From the NCBI GenBank assembly GCA_030549335.1, contig CM060188.1:70338696-70402695 (forward strand): DNA of 64,000 bases. Reading direction: 5' to 3'. Made by a program: the position numbers and the translations under genes. Under the pieces are notes generated by a model. The model was not told the DNA's origin and made no database searches. It saw only the letters and a program-made list of their open reading frames with translations. Shown one piece after another: positions 26,360 through 39,210 of this stretch (position 1 is the stretch's first letter; each line of letters opens with the position of its first letter). This stretch comes from Pontederia crassipes (lineage: Eukaryota > Streptophyta > Magnoliopsida > Commelinales > Pontederiaceae).

Positions 26360-27380
26360 TGGAGACTTACAATTGTGAGAAAGATTTATGATTGTGGATT
26401 AGAATACTTCCTTCTTATCAAGATATCTTATATTACTCCTCATAATTATGGGTATAACAAGTTTCGTGCATTAATTTTTATTCACAATGAATGCGTGAAC
26501 TAGGGGACACCTAGTGGGACAAAAATAAACGATATTACTCATTATCCGAGTAAATTTCAAGAATGATATTCGGATTTTAAGATCTTCACAAAAAAAAATT
26601 ATTGGGCTTCGTGCAATTAACAAAAGTGCAATAATACTAATTGTTTGTCATAAGGAGCTGAAGACATATAATCCTAAAAATGATATTACACAACTAAAAA
26701 CATGTTTCTTTTTAAACATCTTATTTATGTCTTTAAATGCTTGTTAATAAGTTAAATTTTAAAAAATAAAATTTGACAATTGATTCGTCTAAAATTTTAT
26801 TTTAAATTAACGGTTTTATTGATGTTGTAATGGTTCATCTAAAAGGTACATTTTTTAATTAATTAAAAAATTAAATGCTAATGACAGTAGACATAGAAAG
26901 AGTTTAGAGAAAATAACATTAAAGTTAAAATTTGTGTTAACAAGTTAATATTTAGATCCTAATTACTTATTATCATTGTTAGTAAAATGATGTATTTTTA
27001 TGGAAAGAAAATGAGGATAAAAAAGATTTAACATATTTGAAGGAGGTGTGCCAATAATATTAGATATTGACTAAACGTTTAGATGATCATTTATTTAATA
27101 TGAAGTAAAAAATCACGAGAGGGATTTAAAAAATATATAAAGCATACAAATATATAAAATTTAGCGATATACTTTATTTAAATGTCCCTCGTATTTTTAA
27201 AAACATAAATGGACCGAGAAGATTGTATAGTATGTGAACACTATTTTTAACTATGATATATTTACAAATATTAAATTTACTACATAATGCATATAAACAT
27301 TTAATTAAAATCCCTATGTTGAAAATTGGAACCGGAGTTCCTCCGAATTTCAGGTGAACAGTTGAATTGAATATTAGTTT
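26360..27380. other. AT-rich intergenic DNA, nothing recognised
   Basis: No open frame, RNA gene or clear repeat boundary could be supported in this kilobase. Confidence 0.45.
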
Positions 27381-27381
27381 G

Positions 27382-28347
27382 AGGTGTATTTGGATGAAGA
27401 GAAATTTGATGATAAGGAATAAGATAGTTGATGTAATAGAAAAAAATAGATGTGATGGATTAATTTTAGTTGGTGTTTGAATTAAAATTATGCATTATAA
27501 ATATAAATTATAATTTTTTTAAAAAACAATATATATATATTAAAAAATTATGCCAAAATTTTGTTTAAAAATATATTATTTAAATAAAAAATCAACTTTT
27601 AATAATTTATATTTCATGAAAGAATGAATAATAAATAATATTATATTAATTATTTATTATTTACATTTGTATATAATAAATATATTAGTTTATATAAGAG
27701 AGTTTAAAAAAGAAAATGATAAAAGAAAAAGTTTGAAAAAAAGAAGAAAAATGTCAACTAAAAAAATGAAAAAAAAAACAATAGGTGCTAGTTCCACCAA
27801 AAATGTGGAACCACACCTTGGAACTAGGGTCCTGGTTCCAAGATTATTAAATGCAAGGTTGTCAAGATCTCGATGTAGATCTTAAGATCTTATGATTTTA
27901 CGATCTTACAGACTCCTTCTGATCTCGATCTTATTTTGGGAATCTTATGCGTAATATCTTAATACGATCTTAATTTTAGTCACACGATCTTACGATCTTT
28001 TTCGATTCTATACGATCTCATATGATTAAAATAATCATTTAAATATTAAGTAAAAATATATTTATGATAATAAGAATTAATTTATATGAAGTTATATATA
28101 TTTTTATTCATTTTTCATATGTTTTTATACTATTTTATTAATAGGTAGGATCTTACGATCCTCGATTCGATCTTACAATTTTCGATCTTATGACCCACCT
28201 CCAATCTTATATAAGATCCCGATCTTGACAACCTTGATTAAATGGGACATGATTCCGTCTCGGGAATCAGATCGCATTGGGGTATTTGGAAAATCGAGTG
28301 AAATCAAGGGGCTGATTCCATCTGATTCTAATCGTCAAACACCCCTA
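27382..28347. mobile_element. Possible Tourist-like MITE hosting the second hAT MITE
   Basis: The outer words AGGTGTATTTGG and TCGTCAAACACCCCT form an imperfect inverted repeat (about 11 of 15) of the Tourist GG.GTGTTTG type. The space between holds the hAT MITE at 27854-28236. No convincing 3-bp target duplication was found, and internal GGTTCC/GGAACC palindromes suggest more than one small element is mixed here. Confidence 0.3.
27854..28236. mobile_element. hAT MITE with ACGATCTTA motifs, copy 2 (383 bp)
   Basis: Perfect 16-bp terminal inverted repeats CAAGGTTGTCAAGATC and GATCTTGACAACCTTG, flanked by a perfect 8-bp duplication ATTAAATG (27846-27853 and 28237-28244). CA-starting ends and 8-bp duplications identify the hAT superfamily. 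Subterminal zones contain many GATCTTA/ACGATC words on both sides, probably transposase binding sites by analogy with other hAT elements. No coding capacity. Confidence 0.85.
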
Positions 28348-30900
28348 TATGTTTGTTTATTTCATCACCGAATATATAGAAAACTCGTGGAGAAAGAAGT
28401 AATCATTTTTTCCTAAGAAATGTAATAAGTTTAACACATCCTTTAGCAATTGGAATTAGTGGAACCATGGCAAATTTTCAATCGGTTTCGCCTGACATTT
28501 GGCAGAACCAAGTTGGGAATAAAAAATGGAAACCACGAATCACGACCGTGGTTCCCATCACTTGGAACCAAATTGGATCCATTTTTTATTTTTTATTTTT
28601 CTTTTATTATTTTCCTCTCTCACATTACTCTTATAAATTAAATATAAATTGTTTTTTAAAATATTAATATAACATTATTTATTACTTGTCATTTCTTTAA
28701 AAAATAATATCTCATTAAATATAATTTATTTTAAAATGATTTTTTATATTTAGATAATATCTTTTTTAATAAAAATTTTAATTTATACTTTTATTTTTAT
28801 TAAATAAAAAATATTTCATATCTATAATATATATTTTTAATTCAAAACCCACAAAAAAATTAAATTCAACTATTCACGTGGAACTCGGAAGAAGCGCAGT
28901 TCCGATTGTCAAATGCTACCTAAAATTGACTTTACAAGTACACGCGCTCAATTTACTTCATCTTGTTCCTACTGTCTCCAAGCAAACTCATGTGAAAAAA
29001 AAGTTTCTTTGACAACTTTAGAAAATTAGTGTAAAGTTTTGAAATTCGATCCCATCACGTGACGAAATTTTCTCTCATGCGGTACTTTTATTGGTCCTTC
29101 TTTGACTCAATCTTTGATCCAGATGATCAAGAAGAGTGACACATAAGCGGAAAACTTATGAATAAAATATTATAAAACTTGAATATGGGAACGCAGAAGA
29201 TAAAAGTAAAATTTAAGAGTATAACTTAGAGTTCAACATCAATACTTGACATATAAAAGTCCATGCCCAAAATACATGTCTTGTACATCATTCAAGTACA
29301 ACTTTACTCTGTCTAAATCCTTAACTATGTGCAAGCACCACTCGAGCAGACGTTGCCACACACACATCAACTTGGCTTGCAATCATCTCATGTGCTTGTG
29401 AAAGTCATACATGAAAGCAAGTTCAATTGTTAGCTAAGTGTGAATTCATAATAGGCCATAAAAAAATTCATCAGAATAAGTATGAACAAAACATAAGGAG
29501 GAGACACAATAATTAAATCATGATGGATCATATTTTCATTATCTTTTCCCATTTCATTTCATATTCATGTTCAGTATTCATTCATCGTTCATGTTCATGT
29601 TTATGAGAACAAAGTCCTTATATTTATCTTTTGTCATTCATAATCTTTCATCTTATTCATCAATTGGAAGTTCTCTTCATTTTTAGGAAATACCATTATA
29701 AACACACAAATGTGTAGCTACTTAGACCATGGTGGGGTAGTGAGAATCAGTGCCACGACGGGTGCCCCATAGGGAAAGATGACTTCGCACAATGTGAAAA
29801 CATCCGTAGGTGGAGAATATTCATGGAGAGCACCTCACAAAAGGCTATCATAAACTCCCATCTAGGTAGGTGGTACTCATCTTTTTATTTTTTTTATAAA
29901 TTATGAACATATCTTTCAATCACTTGAATCAATCAAAGTTATAGGGAGCAAATGTGGTTCCAAATCATCTTTAAGTTCGTGTTTATTAAGTACCAATCAG
30001 GTGGACAGAGACTTGTTATCATGAGGTTTAAGTTAAGATCATATTCTCTCCGTCCATGGATTGGACGTCCGAAAGGTCGAGCGATCGTCCGTTTAGAGTG
30101 CATTCAGCGATCATCTGAAAGAGGTTCGAATGCCCGTTTGATCTGTATCCATGGGTTGATCGAAAGAGATTTCTTCGTCCTTCGGCCGTCCATAGGTCGT
30201 GTACAGATCAATCGATTAAAAGGTGTTCAATCGTCCAATGTCGCACAATGAGGTTCTCAAACTTTTCGATCGAGAGTTTTGATCGTCCGAAACTCTATCG
30301 ATCTCCCCCTGAACCAAGCTTGCGATCCTTGGTCGGTCTGAAATGAATTTTCATCAACCGTCGCGCCCAATCTAGGTCGACCAACTAGTTATCATCGCCG
30401 ATTTTTATGTTTCGACATTTTCTGGTCCATAATATCATCCGATCCAATTTTAGACTCCCGATATGGTAGTCACAATCGTTCGTTTTCCAAAGTCTTTAAG
30501 TTTTCAATCAAGTTTTCTCACACACAACGTCCTAACTAACACCTAAGACATCCAGACATATAGCAAGCTACCGAAATCAGATCTAATTTGAATATTTTCA
30601 TATGAATGAAAAATCATTAGACGATTAACTCTTGTAAGCATAAACATCATGGAAGTTCTTCCCTGCATACCGAACATAACCAATTTATTTTGGCAACAGT
30701 ACTTTTTACCTGTATATATACTCGATTTGTCGTTACATTATAGTGATTTAAAGAAAAAAAAGTGTAAAAAAATTGTAAGGGGTTGTGCCCCCTCGTTAAT
30801 GCCTTAGGGGATACGAGGAGGTGGTGCTATTTATCTTTTTATTTCAATTTTTTATTATTATTTTATAGGATAGTCATGTAGACTAGATAATTGGTGAACT
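28348..30900. other. Repeat-like intergenic DNA without recognisable coding
   Basis: 28.45-28.93 kb carries GGTTCC/GGAACC palindromes and ends TTGTCAAATGCTACC, which resembles MITE ends. 29.5-29.95 kb has repeated TTCATGTTCATG words and a phrase set (GACGGGTGCCCCATAGGGAA) reminiscent of gypsy LTRs. 30.03-30.37 kb is moderately GC-rich with repeated GATCGTCC/CGGTC words. None of these could be bounded, and short open frames here (for example 29952-30251) lack family features. Confidence 0.3.
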
Positions 30901-30910
30901 AGCCAAAAGT

Positions 30911-31260
30911 GATCCTAATTGAAAAAAAAAAGATAGTAGTTGAAAGATTGTGTAAATACAAATTAAAATTAAAGAATCGAGTTGAAAAATAGGATACATT
31001 TCCAGAACCATTAGTACCCTAATCAGGATGGTGGCATTTCTACATAAAGTTTTGAATTGAGAACATCTGACAATGTATCATGATTGTCTTATAGACGGCT
31101 ATCGCGGATAAAAAGGATCGAAATTGAAATAATATAGTAGTTAAAAGAACGTCAAGTTACAAATTAAAGATAAAAGATTGAGCTGAAAAAAAAGGAGTAT
31201 ATTTTCAGAACCATCAGTAGCCTAATCAGAGTGGTGATGTTTCTATATAAAGTTTTTAAA
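30911..31260. repeat. Imperfect tandem duplication, period about 204 bp
   Basis: A unit of about 146 bp at 30911-31056 recurs at 31116-31260, with common words CAGAACCAT(T/C)AGTA, CCTAATCAG and CTA(C/T)ATAAAGTTTT in the same order. The duplication lies at the edge of the low-repeat region leading to the zinc-finger gene. No function can be assigned. Confidence 0.6.
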
Positions 31261-31863
31261 GGTATAGCTTCAATGCTGACTGATATTTACGAAAGAAGAA
31301 GGCTAAAATTTCGAGAGCTGATTGGAAATTTTGATCATATTCATAGAAACAATAAAAATATAAGAACATGTGAATGCAATGAAAATTTGAAAAGCTTTTG
31401 GAGCTTTCTATCTGCAAAACTAGGAAGCTTCAACTGTTCTCTTTACGTTCTCATTACGCTACCATTCAGCTCAGGCTGCATATACACATATGTCAGTGGT
31501 CCTAGGTGTTCAACTGCAGATGCAACACAAGATTACAAGGTTGAAGTCTGATCAAATGATGTGGATGCCAAAATTCAGACGATTATTACACCATCGAATA
31601 TGTAACAGATCAACGACATCTTATCTGAAACAAGGAAGATAGGAATATGTTATTATCTGTAACGCAGCACGGTCCAAAGCCTGTACAGTGGGATTTCTGT
31701 CTAAGCATGTCACATTTGCGTGAGATGACAAGAAAAGATTTCTATCTAATTGTTCTTTTCCTCCCACTTTATTCTTCTGCGTGTAGAGTTGCAACATGAC
31801 AATTTTTGATCAGATAGTTGCACATGAAACTTTGCTACAAGAAGACTACTCCATAAAGCAATC

Positions 31864-31875
31864 ACTATCTATCTG

Positions 31876-31907
<32 letters not shown>
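31864..31907. repeat. (CTAT)n microsatellite
   Basis: About eleven tetranucleotide units, one with a CTGT variant. Confidence 0.95.
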
Positions 31908-34900
31908 CAAGGTTCATAATTTGTCGTTTGATCAATTTGATACTGATGTATCATGATGAACTCATTGTATATATATAACTCATGACGATGAACTAACTTT
32001 AATCTATAAACTGAGATGAAGAAACTTAGAGGAGCAGTTTCGGAGGAGAGATGATGATGTCCACTTGGGCACTATGTTTGGTACAAGTTGGATGTCTCCC
32101 AGGTTGCCGTCTCTCTCTGATGTGTCGGGGACATCTCTACAGTTCCTAGTGAGCAAAAATGACATAAGTTGTCTTGTTTGAGGGCACACCACATGGACTA
32201 GAAAACGCACCGAAAAGAATACAAATCAAGAAGTCTTAATGGAGCTGAATGTCCTGGTCAGCGGTGGACTCCATCGTCATGTTGAATGAGCTCTTGCTAG
32301 TTGGCCCAAAGTGGATGTGAGAAAAAAATGGTTGCAAAAGCAAAGAACCAAAAAAAAAAAAAAAAGAAGAAGCATTAGCTAGACATTGAAGTGTTCTTTC
32401 TGTAATCCACTTCAGCTTGTAAAGCTTCTTTTTGGTGTGACTTTTTTATTCCCTTTCTGATGTTTCCGAGTGCCATTTGTATGCCGAGAAAGAGAATTTT
32501 CCAAAGATAAAAAAAAAGTAGGAAGAAGACTTCTTAAATAAATATTTTGTAAGAAGATGAGATGCAACTCGTACTAATTTCCTTCCCTGGTGCAAGTCTT
32601 ACTGTTCCGAGTGCTTGTTTGCATTATTCTGAAATCGAGTTTAGATAGATTTTATTTGGTCCCAAGTTTTATGATTCATAGATAGTGCTCTAACTTTTAA
32701 CAGGTCAACTCTAAATGCACTCAGTTCATTTTAATGATGCATGATTGGTACGGGAAAAGCACTACACTTTGATGGCCTGTGTCAGAGATGCATGGCTTGC
32801 CAAGGGATATTGCTTCAGCTAAGTTTCTTGGGGCCTTTTTCTGCTGACAAAACGGATGATTGATGCATGCATGTAACACTGATGTGCGTGGATTCTGAAT
32901 TTCTGATACTCATGAAGCTCCGCAATTCTTGACTAATTCGGTTCGAGATGTAACAATAGTATTCTCAGAAATTCAATTTTGCAACTTTTTTCTTCAATGA
33001 ACAAGTCGAACTCATCGGTTATTCAGCTGAAGAAGAAAGAGGAGAATTCAACAACCTCAATTTGGGTCTAAACATAATTGTACTGGAAGTGGAACTGGAA
33101 TTGGAAGATTTCAGAGGAACAGGCGTTGTGAAGTTGCAGAATCAACTCAGTTTTCAGAGTTCTACTTCAACAGCATGCCAAGCCTCATACTAAACTTCAG
33201 AGTCCAGACATCAGTGATTATGGCATCCGTTTTAAGATGTTTCTTTCATGAGAAGTTAAAGAAAAAGCCTAAGAGCACTATTTGCCTTTGTTTTTTGTTC
33301 CTTGTCTTTTACAAATTATTGAAGCTACTGAAGAGGACAACAATTCATCTGTATGATCGCATAGATGTCATTGCTGCAGGACTTGGAATTCCTTGCTTCT
33401 GCAAGAAAACTTCTCTTGTTTTATGCTTCTCATCATTTGCTCCACAAGCAATAATATCAAAGTATTAGATTCCAAATACAATAACAGTCTGCGGTATCAG
33501 TACAGATTGTTTTAGAATCACCTCAAATTGTGCGAGACCGCCTTTTTTCTAACTTTACACTCCAGAAAGTTGGAAGAATTAGGTGAGAGAAACAGGATCC
33601 AGCATCATGGAGCAGGAGAGAATGGTTAGCAACTTAGAATATTGAAAATTTTGAAATCATCAGGATTATGACAGATTTGCAGGACTAAAGGCTTCAATAT
33701 TCTAAATCATTCTCTTATTTCAGCTTTTTAGACTTTACTAGTTGCTTTCTACTTCAATCACTTGCATGATTGCAAAGCCTTGCCTTATTCATTTTATAGT
33801 GGAGAGAATAAATGCTGCCACTGGGAATCAACCAGGAACAAATATCAGCAACTACAGCGACAGAGGCACGTCCAGTAAACAGTGGCAGATCCAGTACTTC
33901 TCCAGCTGAATTGATTGCACCATCCTGTATATAACACACCACAGTCAATCGCTACTTTCTCTTCCAATCTTTTCTGAAGTTCGGATCAAGTACAGCAGCA
34001 ATGCACAAAGGCTACCAGATATCGGTTAGAAATCCAATAAAATTCCTAATCAGGGAGTCAAACCACTTTCAACACTTCCATCGGTTAGGCCATATATCTC
34101 TAGTGCATGCTAGCTTCTGCAGAGCATCCATCCGAGTGGATAATATATGTGGTATCTCTTTCTCTCTCCTGAAACTGTAGAACAGCAAGTAGATGGATAT
34201 CAAAACTTTGGTACTTGTTGTGTTGCCCAAAATAAATAAAATTCTGGAGAGAACTAAAAAACTCATCTAAGGCTCCTCCCTGACTTCATCTATGCACCTA
34301 ACTTGTTGCTCCTGAAAGTGATTGGAGGGAGTGGGCAATGGCCAGTTTCAGTTGGTTGTTGGTCCTTTTATGATCCATATCAGCTGATGGAAGCATTTGC
34401 GGTTTCCTACTTCCTGAAAGAAACCTTTTTTTACTTTTATCAGATGTGCATGGGGGGCAGATGTGGACATTCAGAGATCCCAATTAGATATGGCCTAACT
34501 CAACAAATTGACAATCTCCCCAGCTGCAGCTGCTGAAACGATATTTTCCTGCGTGATCATCTCAGTGCCTCCTCTGAACAGTGACAAAGAGCAAAAGAGC
34601 TGTATCTGTTTTCAAGGCACTCATGACCAATAATTTATGCTCTCCATCTCTCACTCTCCTCTCTCCTCTCTCCAGAAAGAGGCTTTTATAGTGGACTTGG
34701 GTAGTATGTGTGATGTAGACCATAGAAATTGAAATGCTTATCCTTAAAGGGGGGGATGATGTCTACCATATTATTTTTACAGATGAATGTAATGGGTTTG
34801 TTAGTGTAGGAGAGCACTTGATTTGGGATGCTCCACATTACAAGATGCTCCAATATAATTTTGCACTGGCCTATTTGTCGGCCACATGTTGGACCAAAAG

Positions 34901-37390
34901 GTTCTTGAGCTTGTTTTGCACACCTAGACTCCCCTCCTTTCAGACTTTGATGCAACCTGTTGTTTCTCTGAGCTCTCATTGGACTTTGCCTTTACAAACC
35001 AAAACCTCTCTACTTTCTCTCTCTCTCTCTTTCTCTCTCCACCCCCAAAGGACATGGTATGTAACATTGTGTGCTGATAACTAACACATATTCTGATTAC
35101 CCCTCCATGTAAACTCTGAAAAGCATCAGCATCTATTTATCGTTAGTTCAGGCATCTTTGTACGCATGCATGCGTAGACGTACGTATATAAATCTCCTGT
35201 ATACGTACACATGCATGATTTGTCCTAAGTTAGTGGAGGAATCATACATCATACATCTGTTGAACACAGTGGACCATTATTATTATATATATGTGCATGA
35301 TAAGACTTTGATGCATCTAATTGAGACTTGTTGAGTTCCTTTCGGAAAGTGAGATAGGATTAGTTTGTTATGGAAAGTGCGTTCTAAGCTAATCCAATAG
35401 TTGTCTAATTAACCAGAAATGATTTATAGGTCATATATATATGTTCAAAATTGAAAATTGTAAATCTCTCTTTTATTATATATCGTAGTTTTTGCATATA
35501 CTGCATGGTTATATATATATATTAGAGAGAGAGAGAGAGATAGCAATTATGCAGCCTATGTGATTATATTTGATCCTTAAAGTTTGTGAACTAATTATTG
35601 AGAAACATGATTGAACCCAAGTCCACAAGAGCTCAAGAGTGGGTAATAAGGTGGACGGAAGCATATAAATAATTTGAAGCTGCTAAGTATACAACTCATT
35701 ATTTCTGCTGCATCTTATTGGAAAAAAAATGGTTTTGTAATGTTTTTTTTTTACAGTAAGAGTCTGAATCCACACTCATTTTATTTTTACCCGAAAATTT
35801 TCACCAAGTAAAATAAACATAATTGTTTACAAACCAGAAATGATTCAGGGACTATAGTAAGTCGATTAATTTATTCTACATATTACTGTTAATCAAAATT
35901 GCATTTATATGATAGATCGATCGACCTGTCATTTTATATAATATACTGCAGTACATATGTAACATTCGGGAGACGTACGAGAGAAACGTAATTTAAATTT
36001 ATAATAGATGATTTTTTTTTCTCATTACATGAAGTCAAATTTCAATTTACTTGTATGGTAATTATAGGTATGAATTCCTTTTCAGCTAACATATTCATGG
36101 AATTAATTTAATTTCTTTTGCAAAACATTAGTTAAGGAATTATTCCAAATCCCTCGCAAAATTAGGTTAAGAATGCTAATAAATTATCAAATTTAAAAAC
36201 GATAAATATAGCAATTCTAAACAATTTAAATCGCTTTAGAAACATTATTAATCACTTGATGAATTATAACTGAAATAAGGCATCGCAAAGATGGATAGAG
36301 AAAAGTTATATGTACGTTTGACACGGCTCCATATGAAGTGCATGGCACATTCATTAAACATAAATATTTAATTATTATATTATTGTTATTTTGCTAATAA
36401 ATGCAGACTTGATTATGAAATCGTATCCTTCAATCAATACCTTGGATCAATCTGATGACCCTGCAAAGAAAGGAAACGTGTCAATATATATATGATAAAA
36501 CTGAGTAAAAACATTAGCACATATTAATTAATAGCCTAAGTGATCCAGGTTCCAAATATGGCATGATATCCCCCTCCATTAATGGTATTAAAAAAATTAA
36601 ATGGAGATTGATTTCATAGTCCAATTTTTGGGATCCTTTTTAGATTATGTTTTGTGCAATTTTTCGTTATATAATATTAATATGCTCTGGTCCTGTTAAA
36701 TATTTAAATCTAATAGGAATTAGGCTTGCAATGAACTGTGTGGTTTTACAATTGAAATTAATAATAAAGAAATAAATATATAGTGAATTTTTTAAAAATA
36801 TATATTTTGTTTCAAACTATATAAATTTATATATGTTTATTATTTGATTATTTAAAAATGTTGAGGGCTAATTAAGTAGTCAAATATTCGAGCATTGATA
36901 TTAATATATAATAATTAATTTGCCATAAATGGCCCTGTCATCATGCTTAATTAATACAGATTTGCATACATCAATCACATCTTATCAAGTAAATAAAGGT
37001 CCCTTGCACTGCATCAATCATATTTCATGTGGAAATTAATAACACAATCATATATATGCATGCTGCATGCATGCATGTCATATATTTATGTCCCAAGGAC
37101 ACATTATTCCCTCAATTAACTCTAGAGATACTCCCACATACATGCATATATCTCCATAAACGTAGACGAGACTAAGGAAAGCGATATGTGGAGATAAGGA
37201 GAGAGGAGAGAGAAACAAGAGATCAAAGCGAAATGGTTCATGAAGGAATTAAAAGCTGCGTAAGTTTCCTTTGTTAAGAGGACGTCCAAGAGAGTCCAAG
37301 TACTCCACTACAAACTCTCCATTTAAACTGTGAAATTAATCCCTGGATCTCCTTCCATGATAGACGCAGCATTAAGAACTTGGTGACCAT
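31908..37390. other. Low-repeat intergenic region upstream of the zinc-finger gene
   Basis: No protein-coding gene can be supported: open frames of 61-116 codons at 33.2, 34.3 and 34.7-35.1 kb have no recognisable domains, and no known microRNA sequence was spotted. Features seen: a short (GA)n run near 35.53 kb, palindromic GTACGCATGCATGCGTAGAC-type RY motifs near 35.16 kb, and GCATGCATGCATG near 37.06-37.08 kb. RY (CATGCA) motifs are known binding sites of B3-domain factors in plants; a regulatory role here is an inference. The lack of transposon signatures contrasts with the rest of the window. Confidence 0.4.
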
Positions 37391-37392
37391 CT

Positions 37393-37484
<92 letters not shown>
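37391..37484. repeat. (CT)n tract, about 90 bp, next to the zinc-finger gene's TATA box
   Basis: An almost pure CT run on the plus strand that ends directly against TTTATATAC. Such GA/CT runs in plant promoters and 5' leaders are bound by BBR/BPC GAGA-binding proteins and can form triplex DNA. The length is likely to vary between individuals. Confidence 0.95.
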
Positions 37485-37486
<2 letters not shown>

Positions 37487-37491
37487 ATATA
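37484..37491 (+). promoter_or_regulatory. TATA box of the zinc-finger gene
   Basis: TTTATATA lies about 75 bases before the start codon at 37565. This would place transcription start near 37515-37520 with a short leader of about 50 bases. It follows directly on the CT tract. Confidence 0.6.
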
Positions 37492-37564
37492 CGGAAGAAG
37501 TCGACCAAGGACGAGGTCTCGGACGCGTCCCAGAAAGCCAAATAATTCGCCTTCTACGTGACGC

Positions 37565-38335
37565 ATGGACGAGGAGCAGAAGCGAGAAGTCGTGCGCCAG
37601 CTGCTCCTGCAGCAGCACCAGGAGCCGGCGGCGGCAGCAGCCACCAATAATATCTCCCTGGGGTTGAGTCTCTCCGGCAAGGACTCCAGCGACGATGGGT
37701 CGTCGTCGTCCACGTCGGTGGCGCCGCCGGTGATCGAGCTCAACCTCATCGGGTCTTTCGGCTCCGAGACGGGCGTGTCGCCCCTGCCGGCGCAGGTGTT
37801 CGAGACGTCGTCGACGCCCGAGTCCGAGCAGCGCGTGTTCTCGTGCAACTACTGCCAGCGGAAGTTCTACAGCTCCCAGGCGCTCGGCGGGCACCAGAAC
37901 GCGCACAAGCGTGAGCGCACCCTCGCCAAGCGCGGGCGCGCCTACGCCGACCAGCTCCCCGGGGCCTACAGGTTTCCGCCGAGCCTGGCGACCTTGCCGC
38001 TGCACGGGTCGTACGGCGGCAGGCAGCTCGGCATCCAGGTGCACTCGATGGTCCACAAGCCGTACGTCGGAGCGGCGTCGTCATCGTCGGCAGGGGGTCT
38101 AATCTACGGGCGGTTGCACTCGCCGGTGGCCAACCGCCAGCTGGACATGGGACGGCTGCTGTCGGAGGACATCTACGGCGCGGGGAGAGCTCCGGGGGCG
38201 AGGTTCCAAGGATCATCGTCGACGCCAGCTCCTGCTGCAGGGATGCCGTGGGCTGCGGCTGCCGCCGGCGGAAGCCATCTGAACCTTAGAAAGGAGGAAT
38301 TGGCTAAGCTTGACTTGTCCCTTAAGCTATAGAAT
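37565..38335 (+). CDS. C2H2 zinc-finger transcription factor with EAR motifs (ZFP4-like)
   Basis: Intronless gene for a 255-residue nuclear protein. One plant-type C2H2 finger lies at residues 94-114 (C94, C97, H110, H114) and holds the QALGGH signature at 105-110 that defines the plant family and contacts DNA. Three leucine-rich repressor-type motifs are visible: SLGLSL near residue 31, IELNLI at 57-62 and LDLSLKL at the extreme C terminus, the last a classic EAR motif that recruits TOPLESS co-repressors. A single finger, this motif order and the length match the ZFP1/3/4/7 group, whose studied members act in organ development and hormone or light responses. The start is the first ATG after the TATA box; GC-rich codon use supports coding. 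It is probably a transcriptional repressor. The exact orthologue cannot be settled from sequence alone. Confidence 0.93.
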
Positions 38336-39154
38336 TAATGGTTGTTATAATAATTAATTAACATGATTTGAGTGATCATACACATTTCTATTGAGGCTGC
38401 AATATATATTCCTCCCAAAAAAAATATCTATTCTTCTCATCAAATTGCAGGTTGCTTCATGAGAACTTAGACATGGAGGTGATCAAGTTTGTAAATTAGG
38501 TTCGCTTAATTTCTAACTTTATGTTTCATGAGATAAGAGGTTATTTGTTCAATTTAATTAACAATCATTTGTTGTGTTTGTGTGTTTGAAGAATTCAAAT
38601 TAATAAATACTAAAATGTAACAAAAAATAATTATCTCCAATCTTGTATCTCCTTCGTTACAGTAGGTTTTCTTTTTCTTTTTTTTTTTTTTTGACGTATT
38701 GCAATACTGAATAAAAAAATAATCTTCCTGTGTTTTTTTTAGTATGAAATCAAAATTTGGATGTCTTAAACCTGTAAAAACTCATGTGGAGTATTTAGGT
38801 GTAAATGTAGATAGTAGAACTTTATGCATTGCTTCTAAAGGGGATTGCATTAATGGTTATCATATCTTTCAAAATATGGAAGGAAAACTCATATTTTAAT
38901 TCTGTTTAATTTGATGATTTCGATCCAAATAAAATAAATTTCCATCTCAGGGGCTTTTATTGATTTCCAGGTTGTTTTTACATAAATGGAGAGAATAATA
39001 TAGTAATCAAATCGGCAAAGTAATTGCAGATCGTTACAGCTTAAAATGTTATTGTAATTAGGCAATATTCCTGTTTCGGACTTGCTTTGAGAGTATTATT
39101 TCAGGATTCTAATTATGAAATATATATGTAACCGAAAAAATGAAATATGTGTGT

Positions 39155-39210
<56 letters not shown>

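Noticed and set aside
31231-31551. 106-codon plus-strand frame
   Set aside because: No recognised domain, starts inside a tandem duplication, codon use unlike the host genes.
33175-33468. 97-codon plus-strand frame with hydrophobic stretches
   Set aside because: No domain, no upstream signals, AT-rich codon use; not enough to call a gene.
34686-35084. Possible microRNA precursor or short gene near 34.7-35.1 kb
   Set aside because: No known mature microRNA sequence and no long stem could be found by eye; the open frames lack domains.
37274-38056. 260-codon minus-strand open frame over the zinc-finger gene
   Set aside because: It is the antisense shadow of the GC-rich zinc-finger exon and of the CT tract, which yields a run of alternating Arg and Glu. 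No domain is present.
37746-38216. 156-codon minus-strand frame rich in Arg, Pro and Ala
   Set aside because: Antisense of a GC-rich exon; composition artefact.
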